A DNA stretch of 64,000 nt from Dugong dugon (GCA_030035585.1 CM057482.1:57106828-57170827), one strand, 5' to 3'; shown: positions 34,853 through 47,569, counted from the first letter of the stretch. Program-made: numbers and translations. The notes: generated by a model from the sequence alone, not told the origin.

Positions 34853-35050
34853 GGGAGTCTCTGGGTGGCATAAATGGTTAAGTGCTCAGCTAACAAGTTA
34901 AAAATTGGTGGTTCAAGTGGACCTAGAGGAGCCTTGGAAGAAAAGCCTGGAGATCTACTTTGAAAAAATAAGCCACTGAAAACCCCATGAAGCACAGTTC
35001 TCTGACACACATGGAGTTGCCATAGTTGGAATCACAGCAACTGGTTTTAC
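34853..35050 (+). mobile_element. SINE, second body type
   Basis: 'gtctctgggtggcataaatg', 'ggagccttggaagaaaagcc', 'tggagatctactttgaaaaa' and 'ctgacacacatggagttgcc'. Same subtype as 23987-24162. Confidence 0.85.
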
Positions 35051-36084
35051 GACAAAATAATTTGTGTCTTTTGAATATTGTTTTCTAGTTTTCTGTAGAT
35101 ATTCTTTCTGCAAGTTCTATGACCACACCCATTGTCGTTATTTTCACCAAAAGAAATCACAAATTTATCAGCTGTAACTTTGCAAGGAATGAGCTACACA
35201 AGTTTAATTTCAGCAAATAATTTTCCCCGCACATAAAGAGATAGAATGTACCTGAGTGCACAGAAGGCAAGCTAAAGGCCTCGTGGGGAGAGTGGGGACT
35301 GGATGTGCTCACATGTTGATGTGATGCTCCAGGAGACACACACCTGGCCCCCTCCCAGCCATCATTGCTATTCTGATTAATTCTCCGGGACTATTTAGTT
35401 CATTGAACAAAACATTGCAAAATGTTCATTAGGAACTTTTAGAATTTAACTTAGAAAATGATGTCACCAGGAATGTGATAAACACACTGCTCAACAGGAA
35501 GGCTTGTTTGGGAAGGCAGGTATCAGGCACAGTAAGTCCACTGCCTACTGGATCTCTCCTCTGCCCGCCTGTTTAGCAAACCAGTGCCCATGATGACTCC
35601 TAACACACCATCGATTTGTTGCAAAGAGAAAAAAGACTGGTCAAATGGCTGAAATAAAAGAATGTAACAGTGTTCCCTGAGTTTCTTTTCAAAACTAAGA
35701 AAGAATGTCAGCAGAATGGCACCTTGTTAGCCACACAAAAAAAATCCACACTCCTTCACAGGCATCTCATACTCTGGAAACGTCCATTTTTTCATGTCTC
35801 ATCTCTTGCCATAGTCCACATGATCATCACTCTCCTCTCCCAGTTGTTATCCAAGAACCCAGAAACCTCTTCTTCCAGGAAGCATTCTGTCAATCTTCCT
35901 GAAGTGTCACTTGCTCTGTAACAATTTTTCTTCTCCTCCTTGCATGGTGAATCCACTGGTGGTTAATGGCCCCTCTCCTCTCGTGCTATCTCAGCACCAG
36001 GAGCACCAGCACACAACCACTAGGGGACTCACCATATGGTGCTGAAGTTGGCTATGATATGCCCTATGCAGTGGGTAGTATGAC
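35051..36084. other. Unassigned non-coding DNA
   Basis: No repeat or exon is supported. The ORFs at 35670-35921 overlap in two frames and have no domain signature. Confidence 0.45.
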
Positions 36085-36183
36085 CTCCTTGAGGGCAGAC
36101 ACCATGTGTTATCTGCCCCTATCCCTTAGAGCACCTCTATCTGTGCCTAGTCTAAGCATTCAACAAATATTTGTCGAATGCAC
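36085..36183 (+). repeat. L2 3'-end fragment
   Basis: 'ctccttgagggcagacacca' to 'gcattcaacaaatatttgtc' and 'gaatgcacc' match the usual L2 terminus. Confidence 0.7.
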
Positions 36184-36424
36184 CAGTACTTAGAAAAAGT
36201 GCCTTATTTCCTCGAGCAGATACAGGTAATTCTGGATTCTTTTACTCTTGTGAGGAGTTTCAACTCTTTGTATGTTTTCCTGGGAAAATTGTAAGTGGTA
36301 TAACTTCAGCTGTCTTTCTGGGCAGCACATAAGGTGTCCCAGATAAGTTTATGTCTCCAAAACAGAAAAGAGCCAGACCTTTACTTCATAGCAACTGGTA
36401 ATGATGTCAATGTGGCTGAAGCAA

Positions 36425-37770
36425 ATGATTTTTAATTTTTTTTAACTCTTCATTTTGCTATAGTTATGGACTTCAAAAACACTGCAACACTACTACAAAG
36501 ATTCCTCATACGCCATTTACCCTAATTCAAAATGCTAACATCTTGCATAATCACAATGATACTATAATATTAACTTATTGACAAATGTTATTCAAAGTTC
36601 ATTTCTAGTTTCACTAATGTCCCTTTTTGGGACGAGTATCCAACCCAGAATCACACACCCCATTGAGCTGTCATGGTGCCCTAGTCTTCTTGAGTCTGGG
36701 ATACCTCCTTAGTCTTTGTCTTTCATGATCTTGACACTCTTGACAAGTAATGGCCAGGTATCCTGTAGAATGTCCTGTATTTTGTGTTTGTCTGATGTTT
36801 CCACATGCTCCAATACAGGTTAAGCATTTTTGGCAAGAACAGTAGAGAACTGCTGCTATGCCCTTCTCAGTGCATCGTATCAGGAGGCACGTGTTGTCTT
36901 CCTGTGCCGTTGCGGGCAAGTTTAACTTTCATCACTTGGTTAAGCTGGTGTTTGTCGGATTTCTACATTGTAAAAGTCACTATTTTTTTTCCTTTTGTAA
37001 TTAATAACCATCTTGTGGGGGGTACTTTGAGACTATGAAAATGTTTTGTTTCTCATCAAAATTCACTTGCTAGTGAAGCATGTGTAATATAATTCTTGCC
37101 TGAAACAATTAATACTATGATGTCTGCTAAGTGATGATTTTCTACTTCCATCATGCCCCTACAAAAAAGAAAAGCTGTCCCTTCTCCCTTATTTATTCAT
37201 TCATTATTTATTATTTATTCAAGTATTTATTTATACCAGTATGAGCTAATGAGTACTTTATTTTTCCCATATTTAGCCATCGGGAGCCCATTTAACTTGG
37301 TTCCTATGCTCTTTCAATAGGTTTCCATTATTCTTTTTTGAACCAAATAAATAAAATTAACCAATTCCTACCTTCCATGTGGTTTCCAATATTTAAAGCA
37401 CTTTCTTACCTTCTGGTATCATAAAATAGTCTAGGTTTATCTTGTACTTTCCCTGCTCCAACCCTGAAATCAGGTTTTACTCTAAGGAGCCCTGATTAAT
37501 TTTATTGGAGAGTATTTAGAAACCAAACTCCGGAAGCTAAGTAGGGTGTCACTGCTTTTAGGCCTTCTCAATGGACATGGCTGGGAAATCCATGTCTACA
37601 CACACATAGTCACATCTACATCCATTTCTATATCTCTCTCTGCATCTGCATTAAAAACTCATGAGTTCATATGGATACCGGATTCCAATCCAATACCCCA
37701 ACAACACCAGGCCCAGTCTAGACTTTCCCTTTCATGTTTACATTAGGTTAGGCTAATGGCTGTATCAAAG
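36425..37770 (+). mobile_element. Old L1 3' UTR (L1M-like)
   Basis: Collinear landmarks of mammal-wide L1M 3' UTRs: 'tttgtctttcatgatcttga', 'gtagaatgtcctgtattttg', 'gtttgtctgatgtttccaca', 'ttatttattcattcattatt', 'accagtatgagctaatgagt', and near the end 'aactcatgagttcatatgga'. No ORF2 is visible. Parts of the middle may be unrelated. Confidence 0.65.
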
Positions 37771-38198
37771 AGAGCAAAAAATATATAATGACCAAACATT
37801 ATCGAATTTTAATTCTTCCTTATGTATCAGCTCTGGACAGGGGAAATATGGGCAAATTGGTGCCATCCACTCAGCCATCTGATTTCCCAAGAGCATGGAG
37901 ACTTCATCATATTCATCAGGTACTTTTTTAGGTTAACTTGAGGATTGTCTCCACTTCTGCCAATAATAATGGGGCAAGACCAAGGGGAAGCATGCATACA
38001 AGGCTTCTAGGGGCCCAGACTAAAGAGCACACAAAACTTCCACTGGAACTGAAGCACAAGGTCACACCTAACTTACAAGAGAGGCTGGGGATATAGTGTA
38101 ACTGCAGGTTCAAGGGAGAAGAAAATACGGATTCTGTGAGCAGGTAGCAGCTTAGGCTACACAGTACACACTGGCAGTGCAAAATATTCACAGTGTAG
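37771..38198. other. Unassigned non-coding DNA
   Basis: No repeat or exon recognised. Confidence 0.45.
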
Positions 38199-38842
38199 TG
38201 TTATGGATTGAATTGTGTCCCCAAAAAATATACGTCAAATTCCTAAGCTTGTGAATTTGACCTTTTTTGGAAGATAAGGTTTGTCTTTGCAGCTGTTACC
38301 AGTTATGCACACAGTCCTGGTGGCACAATGGCTGCTAAATAAAAGTCTGCAGTTTGAACCCATCAGCCACTCCTTCGGAGAAAAGCCTTGGCAATCTGAA
38401 CCCATAAAGATTACAGCCTAGCAAACCCTAGGGGGCAGTTCTACTCTGTCCAATAGGGTCCTACGAGTCAGAATCAAATCAATGGCACACAACAACAGTT
38501 AAGTTAATGAGGTCATACCTGAGTAGAGTGTATCGCAATCCCTTCTAAGCGCTGTATTACAAAAGGGAAAAACAAAGACAGAGTGAAATAGGGGAAAGAC
38601 AGTTGCCACGTGACAACGGAGACAGATACATCTACAAGCAGCAAAGGAACACCAAGGATGGATCTGCCACCAGAAGCTAGGAGAAAGGCATGGAATAGTT
38701 CCTCTCTCAAAACCTCCAGAAGGAATCACCACAGCTGATATCCTTATTTGAACTTTTAGTTTCCAGAACTGTAAGAAAATAAATTTCTACTACTTAAAGC
38801 CATTCATGTTGTGATATTTTGTTACAGCAGCACTAGGGAAGG
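38199..38842 (+). repeat. MaLR-like solo LTR, interrupted by a SINE
   Basis: It starts TGTTATGGATTGAATTGTGT followed by 'ccccaaaaaatatacgtcaa', has 'taatgaggtcatacctgagt' in the middle, and ends with 'gaaaataaatttctactac' (AATAAA) and 'gttacagcagcactaggg'. This is the MLT1-like layout. The SINE at 38315-38497 splits it. The right end is approximate. Confidence 0.78.
38315..38497 (+). mobile_element. Afrotherian SINE inside the LTR
   Basis: 'gtcctggtggcacaatggct', 'ctgcagtttgaacccatcag', 'gcagttctactctgtccaat' and the tail 'cacacaacaaca'. Bases between the A box and 'gctgctaa' are deleted. The ACAACA-type end is RTE-like. Confidence 0.85.
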
Positions 38843-39230
38843 GCATGAAGGGATGAGTTTAAATGATCAAAAGCTTTTAAAAAGGATCTGATAATAGTGT
38901 TCTATAGAAGCCATCTTTGCTTCTTTTTTCTTTTTGCTGTAGAACTTTTACAATATTTCAAATTCAACTGAATCTTGTGATTCCATTTGTGTGCTATTTT
39001 TCAAATTATCTCCTTTCCTTCCTAGATATATCAGCTCATACACCAGCAGCTGCCTTTTATTTAGCCAGGTTTTGTGCTGAGCAATTAAAGTGCATATAGT
39101 TGTATATATTTGCTCACACAACACTTAAAAGTGCAAAGAAAACGTAGTTCCCTGATGCGCTATTTCTCAAGAAAGTGTACCCCTGGCCATATCACAAAAA
39201 AAAATGCCCTACATTGAATAAACATGAATA
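38843..39230. other. Unassigned non-coding DNA
   Basis: AT-rich, with no recognised repeat. Confidence 0.45.
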
Positions 39231-39245
39231 AAAATAAGTCTGATT
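39231..39245. repeat. Target-site duplication of L1 copy B (left)
   Basis: AAAATAAGTCTGATT here is repeated exactly at 47555-47569, directly after the poly-A of L1 copy B. Confidence 0.95.
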
Positions 39246-41209
39246 TGACTTCCGGCAAAATGGCGCTCTAGGCAGAAGCACCACGCTGTCCCTCCAGAGC
39301 AAAGATCCAAAAAACTAAGCCGAACAGGGAAAACAACAATCCTGAAACTTGAAAACATCAAATGAAGAGATAAAGAACTCAGCCAAGCACCAAATGGAGT
39401 GAGAACACTAACAGGGAACGGAGAGCGAGGAGAGATTCATGCAGAGGTCCCCTATCAGCTAACGCAGCATGGATCCGCCATCTTGGAATCCTATCGGAGA
39501 ACAGCAAACGGGGTACGAGAAAGCAGCTTCACGGAGCGTCCAGCAGGAGACAAAACAACCAGTAATTTTCGATATACACTTTCCCACCCCCACCCCTTCT
39601 TCACCTGACTCAGCCTCCTCTGTTTCCCAAGGCCACAATCTCTTGTCCGGAAAGCACCGGCTGCTTGGATTCCACCCACTCCAACAGGCTGGCTCCCTGA
39701 GTGCCATTTGTTGGCTGCTGCTGTTGCTTTTTTCTGCTTCTTTTGATTTCTTCCTTACATCTCACCACCTCCCCCTCCTTTCACTCAAATACCTGGCTCC
39801 ATACGCCATCTTTGCTTCTTCCTGAGGGGCTGCAGAGCTCCGGTAATTTATGATATACGCTTTCCTACCCCCTACCCTTCTTCCCTCACACTCGGCCTCC
39901 TCTGCTTCCCGCAGACAGTCTCTTGTCTGGAAACACCAGCTGCTTGGATTACACCAGCCCATACTAGCTGGCTCTCTGAGTACCATTTGTTAGCTGCTGG
40001 TGTTGCTTTTTTTCCGCTTCTTTGATTTCTTCCTTACCTAGCACCACCTCCCCCTCCTTTCACTCAAATACCTGGCTCCGTGCGCCGTCTTTGCTTCTTC
40101 CTGAGGAGCTGCGGAGCTCCATTCAACTGTGAACCTGCTTCCCGGTCTGGGCTGCCACGCTGGTGGGATCCTGGGGCTTCTGTTTGTTTGTTTTGAATTG
40201 CTTGTTTGTTTTCTTTTCCTTTTCTTAAGTTGGGAGCCTTTTCTGGCCAGGCGGTACTGCATGGCAATTAGACTACCCCCTCAGCTTCAAGAGACATGCA
40301 GAGAAATCCCTGAGAGCATTTCTTTTTTCATTGTTTTTCTTTTTTTTTCTTTTTTCTGTTGTTTGGGGCGCTTTTCTTGTTTTTTTTTTTTTCATTTATT
40401 TTGTTTTCTTTTCCCTCTATTTCCCTTTTTGTCTTTCTTCATTACTCAGTTTCTCGTCTTTCTATATCTTCCATCTCTTTCTGTTCCCTGATTACCTGGT
40501 GTTGTACACCTCTATGCCTTCTAGCCAGGCTGTACTGCAACACCTGAGAACAACATCCCCAGACCTCATAGCCACACCACTGGGATCCCTGGGAACTTTG
40601 CCATTCTTTAATCTTTCAAATTTTTATTTAGTCAATCTTTTTTTTTCTTTTCTTTTCTTCCTCTTCCCCTTTTTGCTTCTCTCCATTTAATAGTGTCTCA
40701 TCTCTCCACTCCAATAGCAAGGTGCCCTAGTATTCTTTTTTGTTTGTATGTTTTTGGCTCCTGTTCCTCTCTTCTCTCTCCCGTATCCATCCTAGCTCCA
40801 CAAACAACAATCTCCCCACTACATTCTGCCTACCTGCATCGTGCACTTAACATCACACCACCAAGCAGCACAGGCATGGCCTACTAGAACCTGCCCTGCA
40901 CTGATTACCGACCCACCCTGAGGCAGTAGTAAGTGCCACAAACAACCCGTCCCAGTAACTCCTCTTCAGCTACACCTGCACTGCTGTACCATATCTGAGC
41001 AACTGACCCTGCCAATTGTAGAAGGAGGTGAAAAGTATTGTGCCCAAAGACGAGCAAAGAACACACACCCTGCCTGCTCAGACATAGCCAAATTTTAAAA
41101 AATAAAAGGGATGGAACAAATAAACCTACAATCAGTAAACGAGAAAAATAAGTACTAAATACCCAGAAAACAGCAGACAATATGAAAACAGTTACAAAAA
41201 CAGCACAAG
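39246..41209 (+). promoter_or_regulatory. L1 copy B 5' UTR (sense promoter region)
   Basis: L1 5' UTRs hold an internal Pol II promoter. This one is 1.96 kb. It starts 'cttccggcaaaatggcgctc', holds two ~280-bp units (about 39560-39839 and 39841-40120), a T-rich tract (40320-40480 and about 40635-40680), and a C-rich end. The short ORFs here (Phe/Leu/Ser-rich) are translations of the pyrimidine tract, not genes. Promoter activity is inferred from the family, not shown. Confidence 0.75.
39560..40120 (+). repeat. ~280-bp tandem duplication in L1 copy B 5' UTR
   Basis: Paired landmarks are spaced 279-282 bp apart: 'cagcctcctc' at 39611 with 'cggcctcctc' at about 39894; 'tcactcaaatacctggctcc' at 39781 and 40060; 'tcttgtccgg'/'tcttgtctgg'; 'ctttgcttcttcctgagg' in both. 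L1 copy C has a single copy of this unit (about 50214-50500). Confidence 0.92.
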
Positions 41210-42168
41210 ATGGTTCCACTAGGTGTCCAAAATAAAACACCAGATGACATTCCAGTGGAAGAAAATGAACTACAACTACCTGCTAGGGAATTCAAATCTC
41301 TAATACTCAGAATTCTCCAGGAGCTGAAGCAAAAAGCAGACAAAAATGAGGAAATAAAAGACAAATTCATGGAAAATACAGACAAAAAACTGGAAGAATT
41401 CAAAGAAATAATGCAAGAACAAAATGTCAAAATAAATTCACAACTAGAAATTATACAAAGACAACAATAACAAATCCAAAAGATAAACAACAAGATTTCA
41501 GAAATGGACGGGGTCATCGAAGGGCTAAGAAGCAGATTTGAAATGGTGAAAGACAGGATCAGTGGAATTGAAGACAAACACTTGGATACAACTCTGTTAG
41601 AGGAAAACTCAGAAAAAAGAACAATGAAAAATGAAGAGACCCTGAGAGTTATGGGGGATACAATCAAAAGCAAAAATTTTCGAGAGATTGCAGTTCGACA
41701 ACAGGGGGAGAAAACAGAAAACATAGAGAGGATCATTGAGGAATTGCTGACAGAAAACTTCCCCAATATCATAAAAGATGAAAAGCTGGCCATCCAAGAA
41801 GCTCAACGAATGCCATATACGATAGACCCCAAAAGAAAATCACCAAAGCATATCATAATCACACTCGCCAAAACCAAAGACAAACATAGAATCCTGAGAG
41901 CAGCTCGTAAAACAAAGAAGTCACATACAGAAGAGATACACTAAGACTAAGCTCAGATTATTCAGCAGAAACCACGCAGGCAAGATGGCAATGCGATGAC
42001 ATATATAAAAGCTTGAGAGAGAAAAATTGCCAGCCAAGAATAATATATCCTGCCAAACTATCGTTCAAATATGATGGTGAAATTAGGTCATTTCCAGATA
42101 AACAGAAATTAAGGGAATATGTAAAAGCCAAACCAAAGTTACAAGAATTATTAAAGGGAGTTCTTTGA
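41210..42168 (+). pseudogene. L1 copy B ORF1, broken
   Basis: The ATG at 41210 ('aagatggttccacta') opens the RNA-binding ORF1 protein. The first 86 codons are K/E/Q-rich coiled-coil sequence ending at a TAA (41468-41470), where copy C reads 'caattagaa'. The frame continues at 41504-41944 (146 residues) with ..KDRISGIEDKHLDTTLLEENS.. and ..EELLTENFPNIIKDEKLAIQ.., i.e. the rest of the coiled coil and the RRM-like region, then ..LAKTKDKHRILRAARKTK... The C-terminal domain lies in a shifted frame up to about 42168 (..GVL stop). One stop and at least one frameshift inactivate it. Confidence 0.85.
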
Positions 42169-42628
42169 TCTGAGAACAAACAGCTTCAGCTCACAGGCAG
42201 AATCTAGGACACAGGATTGTACCAGCCAGATACCAATCTAGGAAATGAACCCTCAAGGACTATCCAAAACCAAAAGAAATACAACATGGAATCAGAGCAG
42301 TTAATCAGTAAATGACAACAACATCAAAACAATAAAAGAGGGATTAAACACCATACGTATAGAAACTTCTAATGGAGAGGAAGGCAAGGCAATACAAAGT
42401 AATGGTAGACTACTTCAAACTTAGAAACATAAGGGTAAAATTCATGGTAACCACAAAGAAAGTTAACAAAAATACTCATAAAAATAAAGATGAAAAACAA
42501 AGTCTCACTAAAACCAAACCAACAAAAACAAAAGAAATGAAAAAAAATCCACAAACAATAGTAACTTAGCACAAGAGAGTAAGAAGAACAAAGAAAACGT
42601 CAGCACCACAAAAAAAAAGCACTACAAA

Positions 42629-45600
42629 ATGACAGCAACAAACTCACATCTATCAATAATGACACTGAATGTAAATGGACTAAATGCAACCACAAAGAGA
42701 TGGAAGTGAAAAAATGGATAAGAAAATAGAATCCATCAATACACTGTCTACAAGAGACACACCTTAGAAAGAAAGATGTGAATTTATTAAAAGTCAAACG
42801 TTGGAAAAAAATATATCAAGCTAACAAATACCAAAAAGGAGCAGGAGTGGCAAGACTAATCTCAGATAAAATAGACTATAAAACAAAATCCACCGTAAAA
42901 GACAAAGAAGGACACTACATAATGATTAAGTGGATGATCCATCATGAAGACATAACCATAATAAACATCTACATACCCAATGACATGGCTCCAAAATACA
43001 TAAAACAAAATCTAACAATACTGACATGAGAAATTGACAGTTCCACAATAATAGTAGGAGACTTCAACACACCACTCACAGTAAAGGACAGAACAACTAA
43101 GAAGAAACTCAGCAAAGATACGGAAGACCTAAAGGGCTAAATCAGCCAACTTCACCTCATAGACATATACAGAAGAGTCCATCCAACCGCGGCAAAGTAC
43201 CCATTCCTTTCCAATGCACATGGAACATTCTCCAGAATAGACCACATCTTAGGCCACAAAGCAATCATCAACAAGATCCAAAATGTTCAGATAATTCAAT
43301 GTATCTTCTCTGACCACAATGCTATCAAGGTAGAAATTAACAACAGAAAGAGTAAGGAAAAAAAATCAATTACATGGAAACTGAATAATACCCTGCTTAC
43401 ACATCATTGGGTAATAGAAGAAATCAGAGATGGAATCAAAAAATTCCTAGACTCAAATGAGAATGAAAACACATCATACCAAAACCTTTGGGACACAGCA
43501 AAGGCAGTCCTCAGAGGACAACTGATAGCAATACATGAACACATCAAAAAAGAAGAAAGGGACAAAATCAAAACATTAACTACAGAACTCAAAAAAATAG
43601 AAACAGAACAGCAAATAAAGCCCATAGCCACTGGTAGAAAGGAAATACTAAAGATCAGAGCAGAAATAAATGAAATAGAGAACAGGGAAAAAAAAAAAGA
43701 ATCAACAAAACCAAAAGCTGGTTCTTTGAAAGAATCAGAAAATCGACAAACCACTGGCCAGACTGACAAAAGAAAAACAGGAGAGGACACAAATAACCCA
43801 AATAATAAATGAAATCGGGGACATTACAACAGACCGAACTGAAATAAAAAGGATTATAACAGAATATTATGAAAAACTATACTCCAACAAATTTGAAAAC
43901 CTAGATGAAATGGATAAATTTCTAGAAACACACTACCTACCCAAACTACAACAAAGTGATGTTGAAAATCTGAACACACCAATAACAAGAGAAGAGATTG
44001 AAAAGGTAATTAAAAAACCCTAACCAAAAAAGTCCTGGCCCAGATGGCTTCACTGGAGAATTCTACAAAACATTTACAGAAGAGCTTGTACCAGTACTAC
44101 TCAAGCTATTTCAGAGCATAGAAGAGGAAGCAACACTTCCAAATTCATTCTATGAAGCCATCATAGCCAGGCAAAGACGTCACAAAAAAAGAAAATTACA
44201 GACCAATATCTCTCATGAATATAGATGCAAAAATTCTGAACAAAATTCTAGCCAATAGAATTAAGCATCATATCAAAAAAATAATACACCATGACCAAGT
44301 AGGATTCATACCAAGTATGCAAGGATGGTTCAACATCAGAAAATCAATAAACGTAATTCACTACATAAATAAGAGAATCACATGATCATCTCAACTGATG
44401 CAGAAAAGGCATTTGACAAAGTCCAACACTCATTCCTGATAAAAACTTTAAATAAAATAGGTATAGAAGGGAAATTTCTCAACAAAATAAAGGGCATCTA
44501 TGCAAAACCAATGGCCAACATCATTCTTAATGGAGAGAGGCTGAAAACATTCCCCTTGAGAATAGGAACAAGACAAGGATATCCTTTACCACCACTCCTA
44601 TTTAACATTGTACTGGAAGTTCTAGCTAGAGCAATAAGGCAAAAAAAGAAACAAAGGCATCCAAATTGGTAATGTAGAAGTTAAACTGTCAATGTTTGCA
44701 GATGATATGATACTATACATAGAAAACCCTAAAGACTCCATGAGAAATCTACTGGAACTAATAGAAAGAGTCAGCAGAGTAGCAGGATAAAAGATAAACA
44801 TATAAAAATCAGTTGGATTCCTATACACCAATAAGGAGAACAATGAAAAGGAAATGAGGAAAACAATACCATTTATAATAGTCCCTAAAAAGATAAAACA
44901 CTTAGTAATAAATCTAACCAGGGATGTAAAAGACCTATACAAAGAAAACTACAAAACACTACTGCATGAAACCCAAAGGGATCTACATAAATGGAAGAAC
45001 ATACCATGCTCATGGATAGGTAGACTCAACATTGCAAAAATGACAATTCTACCCTAAGCAATTTACAAATACAATGCAATCCCGATCCAAATACCAACAA
45101 CATTCTTCAAAGAGAAGGAAAAACTAATCACTAACTTTATATGGAAACGGAAGTAGCCCCGAATAAGTAAAGCACTACTGAAGAAGAAGATTAAAGTTGG
45201 AGGATTCACACTACCCAACTTCAGAACCTACTATATAGCTACAGTAGTCAAAACAGCTTGGTACTGGTACAATGACAGATACATTGACCAATGGAACAGA
45301 ACTGAGAACCCAGATGTAAATCCATCCACCTATGGTCACCTGATCTTTGACAAGGGCCCAAAGTCCATCAAATGGAGAAAAGACAGTCTTTTTAACAAAT
45401 GGTGCTGGCAAAACTGGATATCCATCTGCAAAAAAATGAAACAGGACCATACCTCATGCCGTATACAAAAACTAGTATAAATTGGATCAAAGACCTGAAT
45501 ATAAAGCCTAAAACTATAAAATTCATAGAAGAAAAAATAGGACCAACACTACAGGCCTTAATACATGGCATTAACAGGATACAAACCATAACCATCAACA

Positions 45601-46420
45601 CACTAACCCAAAAGATAAGCTAGATAACTGGGATCTTCTAAAAGTCAAACACCTATGCTCTTCAAAAGACCTCACCGAAAGAGTAAAAAGAGAACCTACA
45701 GACTGGGAAAAAAATTTTGGACAGTACAAGTTAGACAAAGGTCTAATCTCCGTAATCCACAAGAAAATCCAACACCTCTACAACAAAATGACAAATAATC
45801 CTATTAAAAAACAGGCAAAGGAAATGAACAGACAGTTCACCAAAGAAGACATTCAAATGACCAACAGACACATGAGGAAATGCTCGCCATCACTAGCCAT
45901 TAGAGAAATGCAAATTAAAACCACAGTGAGATACCATCTCACCCCGGCATTACTGGCACGAATCAAAAACACTGGAAATAACAAATGTTGGTGGGGCTAT
46001 GGAGAGATCAGAACTCTTATGCACTGCTGGTGGGAATGCAAAATGATACAACCATTTTGGAAAATGATATGGCACTTCCTCAGAAAGCTAGAAATAGACA
46101 TACCATTCGATCCAGCAATCCCACTCCTAGGAATATATCCTAGAGAAATAAGAGTCATCACTTGAATAGACATATGCACACCTATGTTCATGGCAGCATT
46201 GTTCACAATAGCAAAATGATGGTAACAAGCTAGATGCCCATAAACAGATGAATGGATAAACAAACTATGGTACATACACACAATGGAGTACTATGCAACG
46301 AGAAAGAACAACAATGAATCTGTGAAGGATCTCATAACATGGATGAAACTGGAGGACATTATGCTGAGTGAAATAAGTCAATCACAAAAGGACAAATATT
46401 GTATGAGACCTCTATTGTAA
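42629..46420 (+). pseudogene. L1 copy B ORF2 (endonuclease/RT), broken
   Basis: ORF2 starts at ATG 42629 (MTATNSHLSIMTLNVNGLNA), an apurinic-type endonuclease N-terminus. The RT region shows [20 protein letters not shown] (44382 on), then [19 protein letters not shown], and an intact catalytic F-A-D-D at 44695-44706. C-terminal blocks include ..[21 protein letters not shown].. and ..[18 protein letters not shown].. (45788-46165), which holds the C/H-rich segment of ORF2p. Stops and small indels interrupt it many times. The end is approximate. Confidence 0.88.
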
Positions 46421-47554
46421 AAACCCATGAAAAAGTTCACACACAAAATGTAACAATCTTTGTCGGTTACCAGGGATGGGAGGGGTGGGGGAGAAAGACT
46501 AAATAGGCAATAGATAAGTGGTATCTTGGGTGAAGTGTGAGACAGTATACAATACAGGGGAAACCAGCACAACTTGTACAATGAAAGGTCATGGAAGCTC
46601 CATAGACACATCCAAACTCCCTGAGGGACTGAATTGCTGGGTGGAGGGCTGTTGGTACCAAGGTCTCGGGGAACATCTAGCTCAATTGGCATAACATAGT
46701 TTATAAAACAATGTTCTACATTCTACCTTGGTGAGTAGCATCTGGAGTCTTAAAAGCCTGTGAGCAGCCATTGAAGATATTCCACTGGTCTCATCCCTTC
46801 GGGAGCAAGGGAGAATGAAGAGAACAGGATACAAGGAAAAGATTAGTCTGAAGGGCTAATGGACCACAGCTGCCAAGCCTTCACCGGACTGAGTCCAGTA
46901 CAGCTAGATGGGGCCCAGTTACCACCACTGACTGCTCTGACTGGGATCACAAGAGAGGCTTCTGGACAGAGCTGGAAAAGGATGTAGAACATAATTCTAA
47001 CTCACAAAAAAAAGACCAGATTTACTGGCCTAAAGGAGACTGGAGAAATCCCGAGAGTATGGCACCCAGACACCCTTTTAGCTCAATGGTGAAGTCATCT
47101 CCAAGGTTCGCCATTCAGCCTGGGAGTGGATAGCCCCATAAAACCAAATGGGACTAATGAGGTACAGCAGGCATAAGGGGTCAAGGAAGCTTGTGATGGG
47201 GAACCCAAGGCTGAATAAGTATAGTGCTGATGTGTTGTGAGGTTGTTACCCATTGTCATCGGGCAACGTGTGTACTAACTGTTAAATGAGAAATTATTTT
47301 GTTCTGTAAGACTTCCTCTAAAGTGAGAATAATAGCACAATTGGAAGAGCATAGTTGATGTCACTGAACTGCGCGTGTAGAAATGTTTGAAATGGTGTAT
47401 CTTTGGCTATGTATATTTTCACCAAAAAAAAAAAAGGTCAAGAAGGAAGAGGGTTGACATGCTGTGGGGTTGTTAAGCAATGTCATAAAACAATATATGT
47501 ACTACTGAGAAACTATTTGTTCTGTAAGCCTTCACCTGAAGTACAATAAAAAAA
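46421..47554 (+). repeat. L1 copy B 3' UTR with duplicated terminal module
   Basis: Two related ~100-bp modules are present. Module 1 is at about 47230-47325 ('gttgtgaggttgttacccat'..'ttgttctgtaagacttcctc'). Module 2 is at about 47455-47554 ('ctgtggggttgttaagcaat'..'ttgttctgtaagccttcacc' and 'aataaaaa'). Between them is the 'gatgtcactgaactg' segment. Copy C has the same arrangement. Confidence 0.8.
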
Positions 47555-47569
47555 AAAATAAGTCTGATT

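Larger units (their letters stand above)
39246..47554 (+). mobile_element. Full-length LINE-1 copy B
   Basis: An 8.3-kb L1 from 'tgacttccggcaaaatggcg' to 'gtacaataaaaaaaaaa'. It is bounded by a perfect 15-bp duplication, so the 5' end is real. Parts: 5' UTR 39246-41209 with an internal ~280-bp duplication and T-rich tract; ORF1 41210-42168; intergenic 42169-42628; ORF2 42629 to about 46420; 3' UTR to 47554 with two copies of a terminal module. Multiple stops make it inactive. It is the best reference copy in the window for L1 copies A and C. Confidence 0.96.

Noticed and set aside
40129-40690. Phe/Leu/Ser-rich ORFs of about 120 codons that look like membrane proteins
   Set aside because: They are translations of the T-rich tract in the L1 copy B 5' UTR. 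The same happens at 50587-51194 in copy C.
41155-41793. 212-codon minus-strand ORF, the longest in the window
   Set aside because: It is antisense to L1 ORF1. Its Ser/Leu/Ile-rich content mirrors the Lys/Glu/Asn-rich sense coding sequence.
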